Shown one piece after another: positions 8,934 to 16,922 of a stretch of 64,000 nt of DNA. Location of the stretch: NCBI GenBank assembly GCA_963807015.1, contig CAWEAS010000015.1:62001-126000 (forward strand). Reading direction: 5' to 3'. The notes under the pieces are model-generated. The model saw only the letters and a list, made by a program, of their open reading frames with translations. It was not told the origin of the DNA and did no database searches. The translations under genes and the position numbers were made by a program. The stretch is from JAJPKK01 sp963807015. GTDB lineage: Bacteria > Pseudomonadota > Alphaproteobacteria > Rhizobiales > Xanthobacteraceae. The stretch's first letter is position 1, and every line of letters starts with the position of its first letter.

Positions 8934-9189
8934 TTAGAGTTCAATCGTCGGTTTTACACCACCGGCTTTGGCCTGCTCGCCGACAGTGAAGTGAAATTCC
9001 GAAATGGTGATGGGGATCGCTTTCGTGAAAAGATCGTCAGACGTGACGCGACCGAGGACTTGCTGAAAGGTCGATGCCGATCCGAGCAATGGAACAAATT
9101 GCTTCAGCATTTTTTCGCGTGAAATCGCCCATAACCACGTCCGCGCGCTGCTGCACAAAAATTACCGGCGTGATGAGCAAATCACTCAT
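8934..9189 (-). pseudogene. Small gene of unknown function with a frameshift in an A6 run
   Basis: ATG 9187-9189 starts MSDLLITPVIFVQQRADVVM followed by GDFTR, after which the frame soon fails. The neighbouring frame continues plausibly from EKMLKQFVPLLGSASTFQQV to the stop at 8934. The switch falls in a run of six A (about 9110-9117), a typical indel site. The joined product is about 85 residues. A central predicted strand-rich part (FTKAIPITISEFHFTVGEQA) is visible, but the family is unknown. It stands alone, flanked by two copies of a short palindrome. Confidence 0.45.
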
Positions 9190-9237
9190 TTCTATTACGT
9201 CCCCCGGCCTCAATTCAACGCTGGGTCTGTGAGCGCG

Positions 9238-9250
9238 GCCGCTATAGCGG
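9238..9250. repeat. Palindrome, right copy (core CCGCTATAGCGG)
   Basis: This repeats the core of the palindrome at 8899-8912. Both copies are followed within a few bases by a GAG-type triplet, and together they bracket about 325 bases containing one small broken gene. Confidence 0.5.
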
Positions 9251-9530
9251 AGATGAGGTCATAATTCAGACGCTCTGAGATACGATGGGTCGGATTCATG
9301 CGATGTGGTGCGCATGAATAACGGGCAACCGACGGTCATGGCCCACCCAATCGACGACGCCAGGAATGTCGCACAGACACTGAGCCAGCGGTGGTGTATG
9401 CGTTCGGCATCTTACAAAATATCCAACGATTTTGGGCGATCAGCGATGCCAGCGTGGTCACGCCGATGCTCATTGATTCTACTGAGGGATCAGAGATTTG
9501 TGGCTGCCGTGCTGGTGAAGGGTCGATGCA
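9251..9530. other. Intergenic stretch without a supported gene
   Basis: The only open frame is an 83-codon plus-strand frame (9305-9556) that runs into the 3' end of the UDP-xylose synthase gene and shows no protein-like features. No terminator hairpin with a U-run was found for the minus-strand genes ending at 9531. Confidence 0.35.
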
Positions 9531-10490
9531 CTACTTCGTCTCAAGTAAATGATTAAAATATGAAATCGTCTTAACGAGACCGTCTCGGAGCGACACCGTC
9601 GGCTTCCAAGCGCAGAGCTCGTTTGCCTTGCTGACATCCGGTCGTCTTTGTCGGGGGTCGTCAGCTGGCAACGCCTTATGGGTGATGCGGGAAGAGGAGT
9701 CGGTCAACTCAATAATCATTTCTGCGAGGTCCCGGACGCTAATTTCGTCGGGGTTACCCAGATTCACCGGTCCGGTAATTTCCTTAGGCGTTGCCATAAG
9801 CCGTATGAGCCCGTCGACCAGATCATCCACATAACAAAACGAACGGGTTTGGCTGCCGTCTCCATAGAGAGTGATGTCCTGATTTTGAAGCGCCTGCACG
9901 ATGAAGTTAGAGACTACGCGGCCGTCGTTAGGATGCATGCGTGGCCCGTACGTGTTAAAAATCCTAGCTACCTTGACCATCATATTATGCTGGCGGCGAT
10001 AGTCAAAGAATAGCGTTTCAGCGCAGCGCTTACCTTCATCATAGCACGACCGCGGCCCGATCGGGTTCACATTGCCCCAGTATTCCTCGGTCTGCGGGTG
10101 AACCGCGGGGTCGCCATAAATTTCGGACGTGGATGCCTGCAGGATGCTCGCCTTTACTCGTTTGGCCAGCCCCAGCACGTTGATGGCACCATGGACGCTG
10201 GTCTTGGTCGTTTGCACAGGGTCAAACTGGTAGTGAATGGGGGAGGCCGGACAGGCGAGATTATAAATTTGGTCGACTTCCACATACAGTGGGAAGCAAA
10301 CGTCGTGACGCATCAGCTCGAAGCGAGAATTCGGGAGCAGGTGGTGCACGTTATGGCGGCTGCCCGTGTAGAAATTATCGACGCATAGCACCTCATTGCC
10401 GTCTCCGAGCAGACGATCGCACAGATGCGAGCCGATAAAACCAGCACCACCCGTGACGAGGATGCAACGACTGCCCAACGTTCTCGCCAT
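9531..10490 (-). CDS. UDP-glucuronate decarboxylase (UDP-xylose synthase), 319 aa
   Basis: This extended SDR decarboxylates UDP-glucuronate to UDP-xylose, supplying xylose for surface polysaccharide. The cofactor loop TGGAGFIGSHLCDRLL is at the N-terminus, followed by NLACPASPIHYQFDPVQTTK, a UXS hallmark. The active site shows STSEIYGDP, then CYDEGKR with the catalytic Tyr and Lys. GPRMHPNDGRVVSNFIVQAL and GDGSQTRSFCYVDDLV complete the family pattern. Length is normal and the gene appears intact. It is the last gene of the minus-strand polysaccharide series that begins at 23332. Confidence 0.93.
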   Translation of the reverse strand: MARTLGSRCILVTGGAGFIGSHLCDRLLGDGNEVLCVDNFYTGSRHNVHHLLPNSRFELMRHDVCFPLYVEVDQIYNLACPASPIHYQFDPVQTTKTSVHGAINVLGLAKRVKASILQASTSEIYGDPAVHPQTEEYWGNVNPIGPRSCYDEGKRCAETLFFDYRRQHNMMVKVARIFNTYGPRMHPNDGRVVSNFIVQALQNQDITLYGDGSQTRSFCYVDDLVDGLIRLMATPKEITGPVNLGNPDEISVRDLAEMIIELTDSSSRITHKALPADDPRQRRPDVSKANELCAWKPTVSLRDGLVKTISYFNHLLETK

Positions 10491-10613
10491 TCATCTAGCT
10501 CCAGTTACCATCGAACGGGGGATTTCCCCTCATGGGTCTCGAATCATCGTCGAATTTCGCCCCGTCTATCGCGAATATCACACTTCAAATGTTCTCGCAC
10601 GGCCTAAGCGGGT

Positions 10614-11462
10614 TTAACGAGCGCTCGTTCCCCGCTTAATCCAGAGCCCCCCACCACAATTGCGGGCGAACGGCGTCGTAGAATCGCAAGCTAAATGAGG
10701 AAATCGTTTCCCAAAATAATCATTAAAAAACATTATATCAAAAACACTATTGTACATTAAAAATGCGCGCAACAGATACGCTTCGTTCCACGCTCGCCGC
10801 TCGTCAATCACCCACTGTCTTGGATACTCGAACGGATAAAAGACGTCGTGGAAATGGACGAGTACACCCGGCTTGAGGACGGGCAAGATCTCGAACAGTT
10901 CCAAACAAACATCGCTACCCGTTTTTGCGATGTGCGAAGAATCCAAGAATAAAATATCGCCTGCCTCAAGAGCCTCAAATACACCGATGTCGACATTTTG
11001 GACCTTATCTTCCAATACCGTGACGGCGCCCCTGTCGCCTTGCCGCAACAGGCTATTCAACACATCCGGAAAGGGTTCGATAAATGTCAGAAGCGTGGAC
11101 AGGCCCAAGTGTTCGCGGGCATCCAACGCCAAAGCCGAAGAGAAGCCGGATCCCACTTCGACGATTCGCTTCGGACGGTACGCGGCGATGAACCCAAAAT
11201 ACACGGTACCGTCACCATAAGAGAAAAAACCATTGTCCCAATAGTAACGGTGTCTGTTGCTCACCTGAAGTTGAAACGGTACAGCTCTCATGGCGGGCAG
11301 AAGGCGCTCCCACGTTTCAATCATTTTCGCATCGGAAATCGTTATGCCTCCGAGGTTGCTGAAACCCGTATTTTCGACCCGAGCGAAGTGGCGATCACAT
11401 TCCTCATCATCTGTCAGCGGAGAATAGAAATGCCCCGGCGGAACAAAAAGTGTCTGGCTCAT
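10614..11462 (-). CDS. Class I SAM-dependent methyltransferase, 282 aa
   Basis: A Rossmann-type methyltransferase. The SAM-binding motif I region is RIVEVGSGFSSALALDA (about residues 95-111). An acidic strand end (LTFIEPFP) and a FLDSSHIAKTGSD motif with an adjacent HFHDVF pair follow, as in methyltransferases grouped with the Methyltransf_24 type. A 90-residue N-terminal extension includes SNRHRYYWDNGFFSYGDGTV, which may recognise the substrate. Its position between glycosyltransferases and UXS suggests it methylates a sugar of the polysaccharide or a precursor. The target is not known. Confidence 0.75.
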   Translation of the reverse strand: MSQTLFVPPGHFYSPLTDDEECDRHFARVENTGFSNLGGITISDAKMIETWERLLPAMRAVPFQLQVSNRHRYYWDNGFFSYGDGTVYFGFIAAYRPKRIVEVGSGFSSALALDAREHLGLSTLLTFIEPFPDVLNSLLRQGDRGAVTVLEDKVQNVDIGVFEALEAGDILFLDSSHIAKTGSDVCLELFEILPVLKPGVLVHFHDVFYPFEYPRQWVIDERRAWNEAYLLRAFLMYNSVFDIMFFNDYFGKRFPHLACDSTTPFARNCGGGLWIKRGTSAR

Positions 11463-11623
11463 GTCCAGTTTTATCCTTCAGTCCAAATGATGATACGCTC
11501 GAACAATCATGCACCGTTATCTTTTGCGCGGGTCGAGCAACTTCCCCACCATTATTTGCTATAGCGATCAATCTTCAATCAGCAGCCGGCGGGTTAGTTT
11601 TAATCACGTGAAGTTCCCATGAC

Positions 11624-12286
11624 TTATCTCTTTACCCACCATCTATCACCAAGCAGGGGAGAGAGCGCTTGTTTGTGAACTAGGTTCCGCTGGTTGTATC
11701 CCTGCGTCCACCATCCATCTCCAAACGGGTAAAATGTGGGTTCAGAAGTGCGAACGAAGAAAGCCGTATTATCCTCTACCGTCGAAAGCTCGAACATTGT
11801 TTCATCAACGAGAAAATCAAATAGCTTTCTGATCGTCGGAATGTTAATATCATCGATAATGAGTAAGCCACCGGTATTAATCTGAGGATAAAACGCCCAA
11901 TAATCCATGTCGGGGTATGGATAAGCATGCGCTCCATCAATAAGCGCGAGATCGATTGTAGTATCCCACACGTGTTGGGGGAGTGTCTTCTGCGACGGCC
12001 CAAGCACAAATCTGACGGTATCTTTCTTAAAATGTGGCGACCCGCGTACAATATCGAGAACGGCCCTGTCGTCGACGGTGAAGCATAGATGCCTTTTACT
12101 GAGAATGCTGTACAAAACGGTGCTCTTGCCCGCGCCCGTCTCTGCGGACGCCGACATGCCCGCAGGGAACTGTCGGTAAATCAGCCGAGCCATCGTTAAT
12201 ATAACAGCCTTAGATAGGTTTCCGGAGCCATGCCAAAGGTCCATCCCGTTGGGCAGCCCTATCTCGGTCAGAATGTCTTCTTCCAT
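11624..12286 (-). CDS. Class I SAM-dependent methyltransferase (Methyltransf_24 type), 220 aa
   Basis: The SAM motif is ASAETGAGKSTVLYSIL, in which GAGKST superficially resembles a P-loop. The DLALIDGAHAYPYPDMDYW motif and the LLIIDDINIPTIRKLFDF segment are characteristic of small Methyltransf_24 proteins in polysaccharide and cephalosporin-hydroxylase-like groups. The remaining Walker and ATPase motifs are absent, so an ATPase is unlikely. It lies between the GT61 gene and another methyltransferase gene on the same strand. The gene appears intact and the substrate is unknown. Confidence 0.72.
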   Translation of the reverse strand: MEEDILTEIGLPNGMDLWHGSGNLSKAVILTMARLIYRQFPAGMSASAETGAGKSTVLYSILSKRHLCFTVDDRAVLDIVRGSPHFKKDTVRFVLGPSQKTLPQHVWDTTIDLALIDGAHAYPYPDMDYWAFYPQINTGGLLIIDDINIPTIRKLFDFLVDETMFELSTVEDNTAFFVRTSEPTFYPFGDGWWTQGYNQRNLVHKQALSPLLGDRWWVKR

Positions 12287-12348
12287 TGCCGATCACTAAC
12301 TCGGATAAGTTCTGACAGCTTATGGCGGCGCCGCCCAGCGCTATCAAA

Positions 12349-13920
12349 TTAGGTCGGATCGCTAGGTTTGTCCATATCGACTAAACGGGAGATAACATCA
12401 GCGACCATCCCGATATCGACCTCCCACCCACTGAATTGGTTGCCGATGGTTGCAAATGAGCTGCCGACAAGAGGGACATATACATGGCCGCACGCGTCCG
12501 CCATATAACAGAACAAGCCAGCTCGATAATCGGCCGGTATGAACTCAACGATCACGGTTCCTGGTTCACTAAACATCATGTTGGCCAAGCCAGCGCCATG
12601 CGGCGCGACGACGATGCGCGCATCCCGCATTCGTTGGATCTGCTCAGCAATCGGCATATCCTCAAACACTAAGACGTCAAACCCCATCGATAAAAGAACA
12701 GTTTCAACCTCTTCTTCATTTGCCAATCGTCGGTGAGCCACCTTCTTTCGAGAGATGTAGATGTGAGAATTAGCGTTTGCCTTGGACGATAGTCCGTCTG
12801 CTGCCTTGCGTAAGAATGAATTCAGAAGGCTCCCAATGGGAACTCTGTCCGCATAGATCAATCGCTCAAAGCGAACATCTGCACACTCATTGTATGTCCT
12901 AATCCGGTCTGGATCAATCCCAATCCCTCGGAACAGGGGCAAGAACCTATCCATCGGTTTAGGAATGACGATTGGGATGTCCATCCCCAATTCGACGTAA
13001 AACAACATCGAGCCGAAAGTATCGATCAACTCATGATAATAATTAAGAGGGCAGGTGCTCACAGGAGCAAATGCTATCGGCTCTACCCTATGTGCCGCTT
13101 TGTCCAAAAAGTGACCCATAATGTCAATCAAGTGATGCTCATAGCAAATATCTTGACAGACCAAGTTATCGGCAATGACAACGCCCCCACGTGTATCATA
13201 GCCGAACTCAACGACCCGAGCATTGGGGAGTACAAATAGTTGAATGTCGTACCGCCGCGTCGAGAAGGATGCAGGCCATCCGAGCTTAGCCAGCTGGCTT
13301 TCTCTAATTCTGTGCACTACATCGATACGAGAGTCTTTATTCCGGAGCGGGTCTGTTATCGGGAATTGAAGCTTTGTTGGGCGCGAGACCTCAGACAGCG
13401 ACCCCTTGAAGTCGTCGCCCCAATTGAACGTCCGCGTCCCGACATCGGCATCTGAGGTTCGATGAATAGCGCTTCCCGTTTCTGATAGCACAGATGTGTG
13501 CCAGAAATCGAGTTGCCGCCATGCAGTGTTGGTCAGCTCGGCGTAGCGTTCAATCCTGACTTTGTCACTAGCCCGTTCGAGGCCAATTGTCTTCGTCGCT
13601 GATATCCAGCGATCTGTGAGTTCACGGTCGAGCCGGCGTGTACACATTCGAGCTGCTCGAATCCACAAGTCGGCAACGTCGACCCCATCTATATCTGCAA
13701 ATCTTCGGAAGGCCTCAGCCGCTTCATACATATTATTGATGGCAAGACATGACAACACTTGTTCGCGATAAAAGCTGGGATTTAGCTCGGCCTTTGCCTG
13801 CAGTGAAAACGACTCGCTAATCAAAATCGCTTCGGAATAATTGCCGGCATCGCGCAACTTTGCCATCAACTTAACGACAGTCGCCAACTCGACGTCTGCT
13901 ACCCGTAATGATTCTCGCAA
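12349..13920 (-). CDS. Glycosyltransferase family 61 protein, 523 aa (5' end uncertain)
   Basis: The C-terminal half has the GT61 (DUF563) pattern: RFERLIYADRVPIG, then IYISRKKVAHRRLANEEEVE, then the active-site-like APHGAGLANMMFSEPGTVIV. The N-terminal about 200 residues are helical and may be a TPR-like domain. The open frame begins at TTG 13920, but better starts (ATG 13967 or 13963) lie upstream and are separated from it by a run of nine G (13936-13944, C on the coding strand). Ten C would put ATG 13967 in frame; eight would put ATG 13963 in frame. The enzyme probably transfers a sugar such as xylose, which the nearby UXS could supply; this is inference. Confidence 0.8.
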   Translation of the reverse strand: MRESLRVADVELATVVKLMAKLRDAGNYSEAILISESFSLQAKAELNPSFYREQVLSCLAINNMYEAAEAFRRFADIDGVDVADLWIRAARMCTRRLDRELTDRWISATKTIGLERASDKVRIERYAELTNTAWRQLDFWHTSVLSETGSAIHRTSDADVGTRTFNWGDDFKGSLSEVSRPTKLQFPITDPLRNKDSRIDVVHRIRESQLAKLGWPASFSTRRYDIQLFVLPNARVVEFGYDTRGGVVIADNLVCQDICYEHHLIDIMGHFLDKAAHRVEPIAFAPVSTCPLNYYHELIDTFGSMLFYVELGMDIPIVIPKPMDRFLPLFRGIGIDPDRIRTYNECADVRFERLIYADRVPIGSLLNSFLRKAADGLSSKANANSHIYISRKKVAHRRLANEEEVETVLLSMGFDVLVFEDMPIAEQIQRMRDARIVVAPHGAGLANMMFSEPGTVIVEFIPADYRAGLFCYMADACGHVYVPLVGSSFATIGNQFSGWEVDIGMVADVISRLVDMDKPSDPT

Positions 13921-13935
13921 ACGGTCGATATCATT

Positions 13936-13944
13936 GGGGGGGGG
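13936..13944. repeat. Nine-base G/C homopolymer at the 5' end of the GT61 gene
   Basis: Nine consecutive G on the plus strand (C in the gene) lie between candidate ATG starts and the GT61 reading frame. With the present length both upstream ATGs are out of frame. A gain or loss of one base would connect one of them. Such tracts are classic sites for slipped-strand phase variation, and also for sequencing errors. Confidence 0.6.
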
Positions 13945-14054
13945 AGGGCTGAATTACGCTCATCCATTGCGGCTGTCCAATCTCTTGCGGTACCGGTGAT
14001 CAGTCATAAACTGCGCTGGCTTAGACCGATACAACAAGCCGCGGCTAGCTTTTA

Positions 14055-14927
14055 TCATTCGGGAAATCTAGCGGAAATCGGAAATGCCTTGTCAACGTCG
14101 CGCTTTGCGAGTTGATAGCGCCAGCCGGGGAACACCGCTCCTTGAAAGTCACGCCGAGCCAGTTCAGTCGCAAACCATGTTTGGTCGATAAGACGGCAGC
14201 CCTGTCGCCGCAACCGGATAGAGAACATGTGCTCGTTGAGGATTGCGAGCGTCTTCTCCTCAAACAACGCGAGCGACTCCGGCGTCAGATTGAAACGCGA
14301 ATGCCAGTTTACTCCTTGCCCAGTCCCGCGATCAGATGTCAACCAGTCCGTTATCAGGGTGCGATATCCTTGGGAAATCGGAGCGTCAATGCAGAAGGGA
14401 TCGTGTGGGTTACCGGAGAATAGCCCCGGTTGCCGCGTAACGTGCAATAAGGAACCAAGAAGAAGAAGTTCGCGCGGCGCGACAAGAATAAAGGATGTAC
14501 GCAACCAATGCTGCGACTGAAAGCCGAATGATGAAATAGTGTAGGGATAAGCATCAACATGACCGACCGCGATTGGAAGCTCGGCCGTTATCTGAAGCAT
14601 CCTTTCGTCAAATCGGGTTAAATACTTATTGTAATGCTCATTGAAGGCGGCGGTCGCGATATTTATAATGTTGTATTCGTCCAGTCGCGGCCGCGCGTGA
14701 ATTAAAGCGTCATCCCAGGAACCGAACTCGCGCCCGTTCTCATCTGCGCCAATCAACTCTACCCCGTTCGAAAGCGTTGCCACATGTCCGGGAGGCAGGG
14801 TATTATCGACAATCAGAATATCATGATGAACCGCCGGTGTCTGGCGGGCGAACAGTCGCGCGATGTCGCGATCCGCAGTGCCAAATTTCTGGACGCCGTG
14901 ACGTGCAAGAATTGTTAGGACATTCAT
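14055..14927 (-). CDS. Hypothetical protein of the polysaccharide locus, 290 aa
   Basis: The protein starts MNVLTILARHGVQKFGTADR and has alternating strand/helix segments such as HHDILIVDNTLPPG, IELIGADENGREFGSWDDAL-like residues and YNIINIATAAFNEHYNKYL. The opening beta-strand with DNTLPP and the later FGSWDDAL resemble rhamnan-synthesis or GT-A-like sugar transferases, but a clear catalytic DxD is not visible. It sits between GT61 and a GT4 gene on the same strand, 23 bases before the latter's stop, so it is almost certainly part of the same pathway. Function is not assigned. Confidence 0.65.
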   Translation of the reverse strand: MNVLTILARHGVQKFGTADRDIARLFARQTPAVHHDILIVDNTLPPGHVATLSNGVELIGADENGREFGSWDDALIHARPRLDEYNIINIATAAFNEHYNKYLTRFDERMLQITAELPIAVGHVDAYPYTISSFGFQSQHWLRTSFILVAPRELLLLGSLLHVTRQPGLFSGNPHDPFCIDAPISQGYRTLITDWLTSDRGTGQGVNWHSRFNLTPESLALFEEKTLAILNEHMFSIRLRRQGCRLIDQTWFATELARRDFQGAVFPGWRYQLAKRDVDKAFPISARFPE

Positions 14928-14950
14928 GGTGGACGGCTCTGTGACCCCGC

Positions 14951-16915
14951 TTATTGGCGTTGTTCTAGCGCTTGGCGCAGTAATCTGTCGCGCTCACGCC
15001 ATCGCGCGGGATCTGCATTCTCGGCGAGGTCTGACGCGAAGCGAATAACTCGCTGTGCGACGGCCTTCCAGCCGTCGGGCTCGGCTCCCGGAGACAGTCG
15101 CGACCCCAGCGTCAGAGGTGCTAACGGCTTATCGCGAAGCAAGTGACTCAGGTTGCAGATAAGTTCGATTGGGGTCCGGAATGAGAAGAGCTTTGGACCG
15201 GGCTTGAGATGATCGGCGATTTCTTGCAAGAGTGGACCCGCCCGGCAAAGTACCGCGGCGCCGTTTGCCAACCCTTCTAGGACTGGCAAACCGAAGCCTT
15301 CGTAAAAACTGGGAAAGACAACACAGTTGGCCTCTGATAAAAGCCGGGCAACAGTCGTTTCGTCTGTGTGACCGCTTACATAGCTTTCGAGGTTATACAA
15401 TGATCTTAGTTGCGGACCGAGCGACCGCAAGGAGTGGAGCGGGAATGCGTTCGCAATGACGTCTACGGTATGTTCGACGTCTTTGTGCCGGTATTCATTT
15501 CCGATAATCAAGATCGTGTTTCGTTTCGCTGCCGAGCCTTCTTCGTTGAGCCACGGCTTTTCATATTCACGGAGATCGAAGCTGTGATGGTAAACGGTCA
15601 GTTGAACCCTGCGCGACGGCCGAAACCTTGCTGCAAAAAGTGCCTTTGTGTAATAAGAATTAAACATCAGTCCATCGGCGTGCTCTGCGCCGAATTGGAA
15701 AGCATTGAAATGAGTTTCTTCGCCGAGATACACGGTATCGACCCCGATCGAATCCAACATTGCAGCTCCAATGGCCCGGCCCCAGGTGTGCAGTTCTTGC
15801 CAGAGTCCCAATGTCCAACATTGTGATAGGAATAGCACAACATCAAATCGTTGGTCGCTCACGGTTTGCATAAAACATATGTTGCTAAACCTTCGCCGCA
15901 ATTTGTGGAATTCCTCGGCATCCGAATTCACTAAGACCCGTACGTTTTCCGTGCTGTTGGCGGCTTCCAAGCCCTTTAGAAGGCCAAGTATGCTCACTCC
16001 TGTTCCATTGTGTTTCGCTTGCAAGTTCCGAGCATCGAGCAGGATTGAAGGGCTGCTCCGAGGCCGTCGGGCAACGAGCCCAGCGCAGAGCCGCTCCCAT
16101 CTGACATCGTCGTGGTTTCGGATCCTCTCCCGCACGCGAGGGGCGCAGTTGAATTGGATCGAGTATCTTGCCGCGTCCTCCGTCAAAACATCTATATATG
16201 CCGGCCGGTCATCTAAAGAAGGAACGATGCAACGGTTGTCGACGAGCGTCAGGAAACCGCATCGCCGCGCATCGCTAATAAATGCATGAAGCGAGGACGC
16301 GAGGCGTAGGTATCCTTGGGGTATAGGAATCGCGGCAAGAACGTCCGATCGAATAAGTATCGCGGCAGATGCGACTTCTGGCAGAATGTACACCGGTTCC
16401 ATTGTCTGGAGAAATTCCCGATGAAACTGTAGCGGCTCCGGCCCCGGCATCCCAGGGATCACGTTTATGTTTACCCCATTCATCGACGCTATTCGTGGCA
16501 CAGCGAAACCCGTCATAGGGTCAACTCTGACAGCTTGCTGTAGCTGCCTGATCATCTCCGAGGAGATCGCAAGCGGAGCGAACATTACGAGGAGATCCCG
16601 CGGCTTTGTCTGAGCGCGATCAGCCGCTATTTCTAGAAATCGTGAACTCCCACTTGTTACGTGGACTTCCATTCTCGGACAATGTTCGAATTCAATCTTG
16701 GGCTTCTTATCGACGTCTTCGATAATAACGTCGATATGCCCATCGATAGTAGCCCACTCACATTCTTGACCGAGGAGGAAGGCAATACCCTCTTTGTCTT
16801 GTAATATGGCCAGCTGATCGCGACGAATACATAGCAAAATATCAATATCAATCGTCCGAAAATTGCTCGCGAACGTAGGTTCGACGGAAAACAAAGGGGA
16901 CCAGAGCCTCTTCAT
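14951..16915 (-). CDS. Glycosyltransferase with C-terminal GT4 domain, 654 aa
   Basis: The C-terminal about 350 residues form a GT-B fold. They have a DARNLQAKHNGTGVSILGLL donor-domain start, RNTILIIGNEYRHKD, and the nucleotide-sugar site SFYEGFGLPVLEGLANGAAV with the E-x7-E pattern (around residues 535-555). The first about 290 residues form a separate domain of unknown type, beginning MKRLWSPLFSVEP, possibly a second transferase or a substrate-binding domain. The gene is intact and only 7 bases downstream of the preceding minus-strand gene's stop. It is expected to act in the cytoplasm on a lipid-linked glycan. Confidence 0.8.
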   Translation of the reverse strand: MKRLWSPLFSVEPTFASNFRTIDIDILLCIRRDQLAILQDKEGIAFLLGQECEWATIDGHIDVIIEDVDKKPKIEFEHCPRMEVHVTSGSSRFLEIAADRAQTKPRDLLVMFAPLAISSEMIRQLQQAVRVDPMTGFAVPRIASMNGVNINVIPGMPGPEPLQFHREFLQTMEPVYILPEVASAAILIRSDVLAAIPIPQGYLRLASSLHAFISDARRCGFLTLVDNRCIVPSLDDRPAYIDVLTEDAARYSIQFNCAPRVRERIRNHDDVRWERLCAGLVARRPRSSPSILLDARNLQAKHNGTGVSILGLLKGLEAANSTENVRVLVNSDAEEFHKLRRRFSNICFMQTVSDQRFDVVLFLSQCWTLGLWQELHTWGRAIGAAMLDSIGVDTVYLGEETHFNAFQFGAEHADGLMFNSYYTKALFAARFRPSRRVQLTVYHHSFDLREYEKPWLNEEGSAAKRNTILIIGNEYRHKDVEHTVDVIANAFPLHSLRSLGPQLRSLYNLESYVSGHTDETTVARLLSEANCVVFPSFYEGFGLPVLEGLANGAAVLCRAGPLLQEIADHLKPGPKLFSFRTPIELICNLSHLLRDKPLAPLTLGSRLSPGAEPDGWKAVAQRVIRFASDLAENADPARWRERDRLLRQALEQRQ

Positions 16916-16922
16916 GGCATCC

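Noticed and set aside
11624..12286. P-loop ATPase suggested by GAGKST
   Set aside because: No Walker B or other ATPase motifs; the IDGAHAYPY and DDIN blocks fit a Methyltransf_24 protein, where the Gly-rich loop binds SAM.
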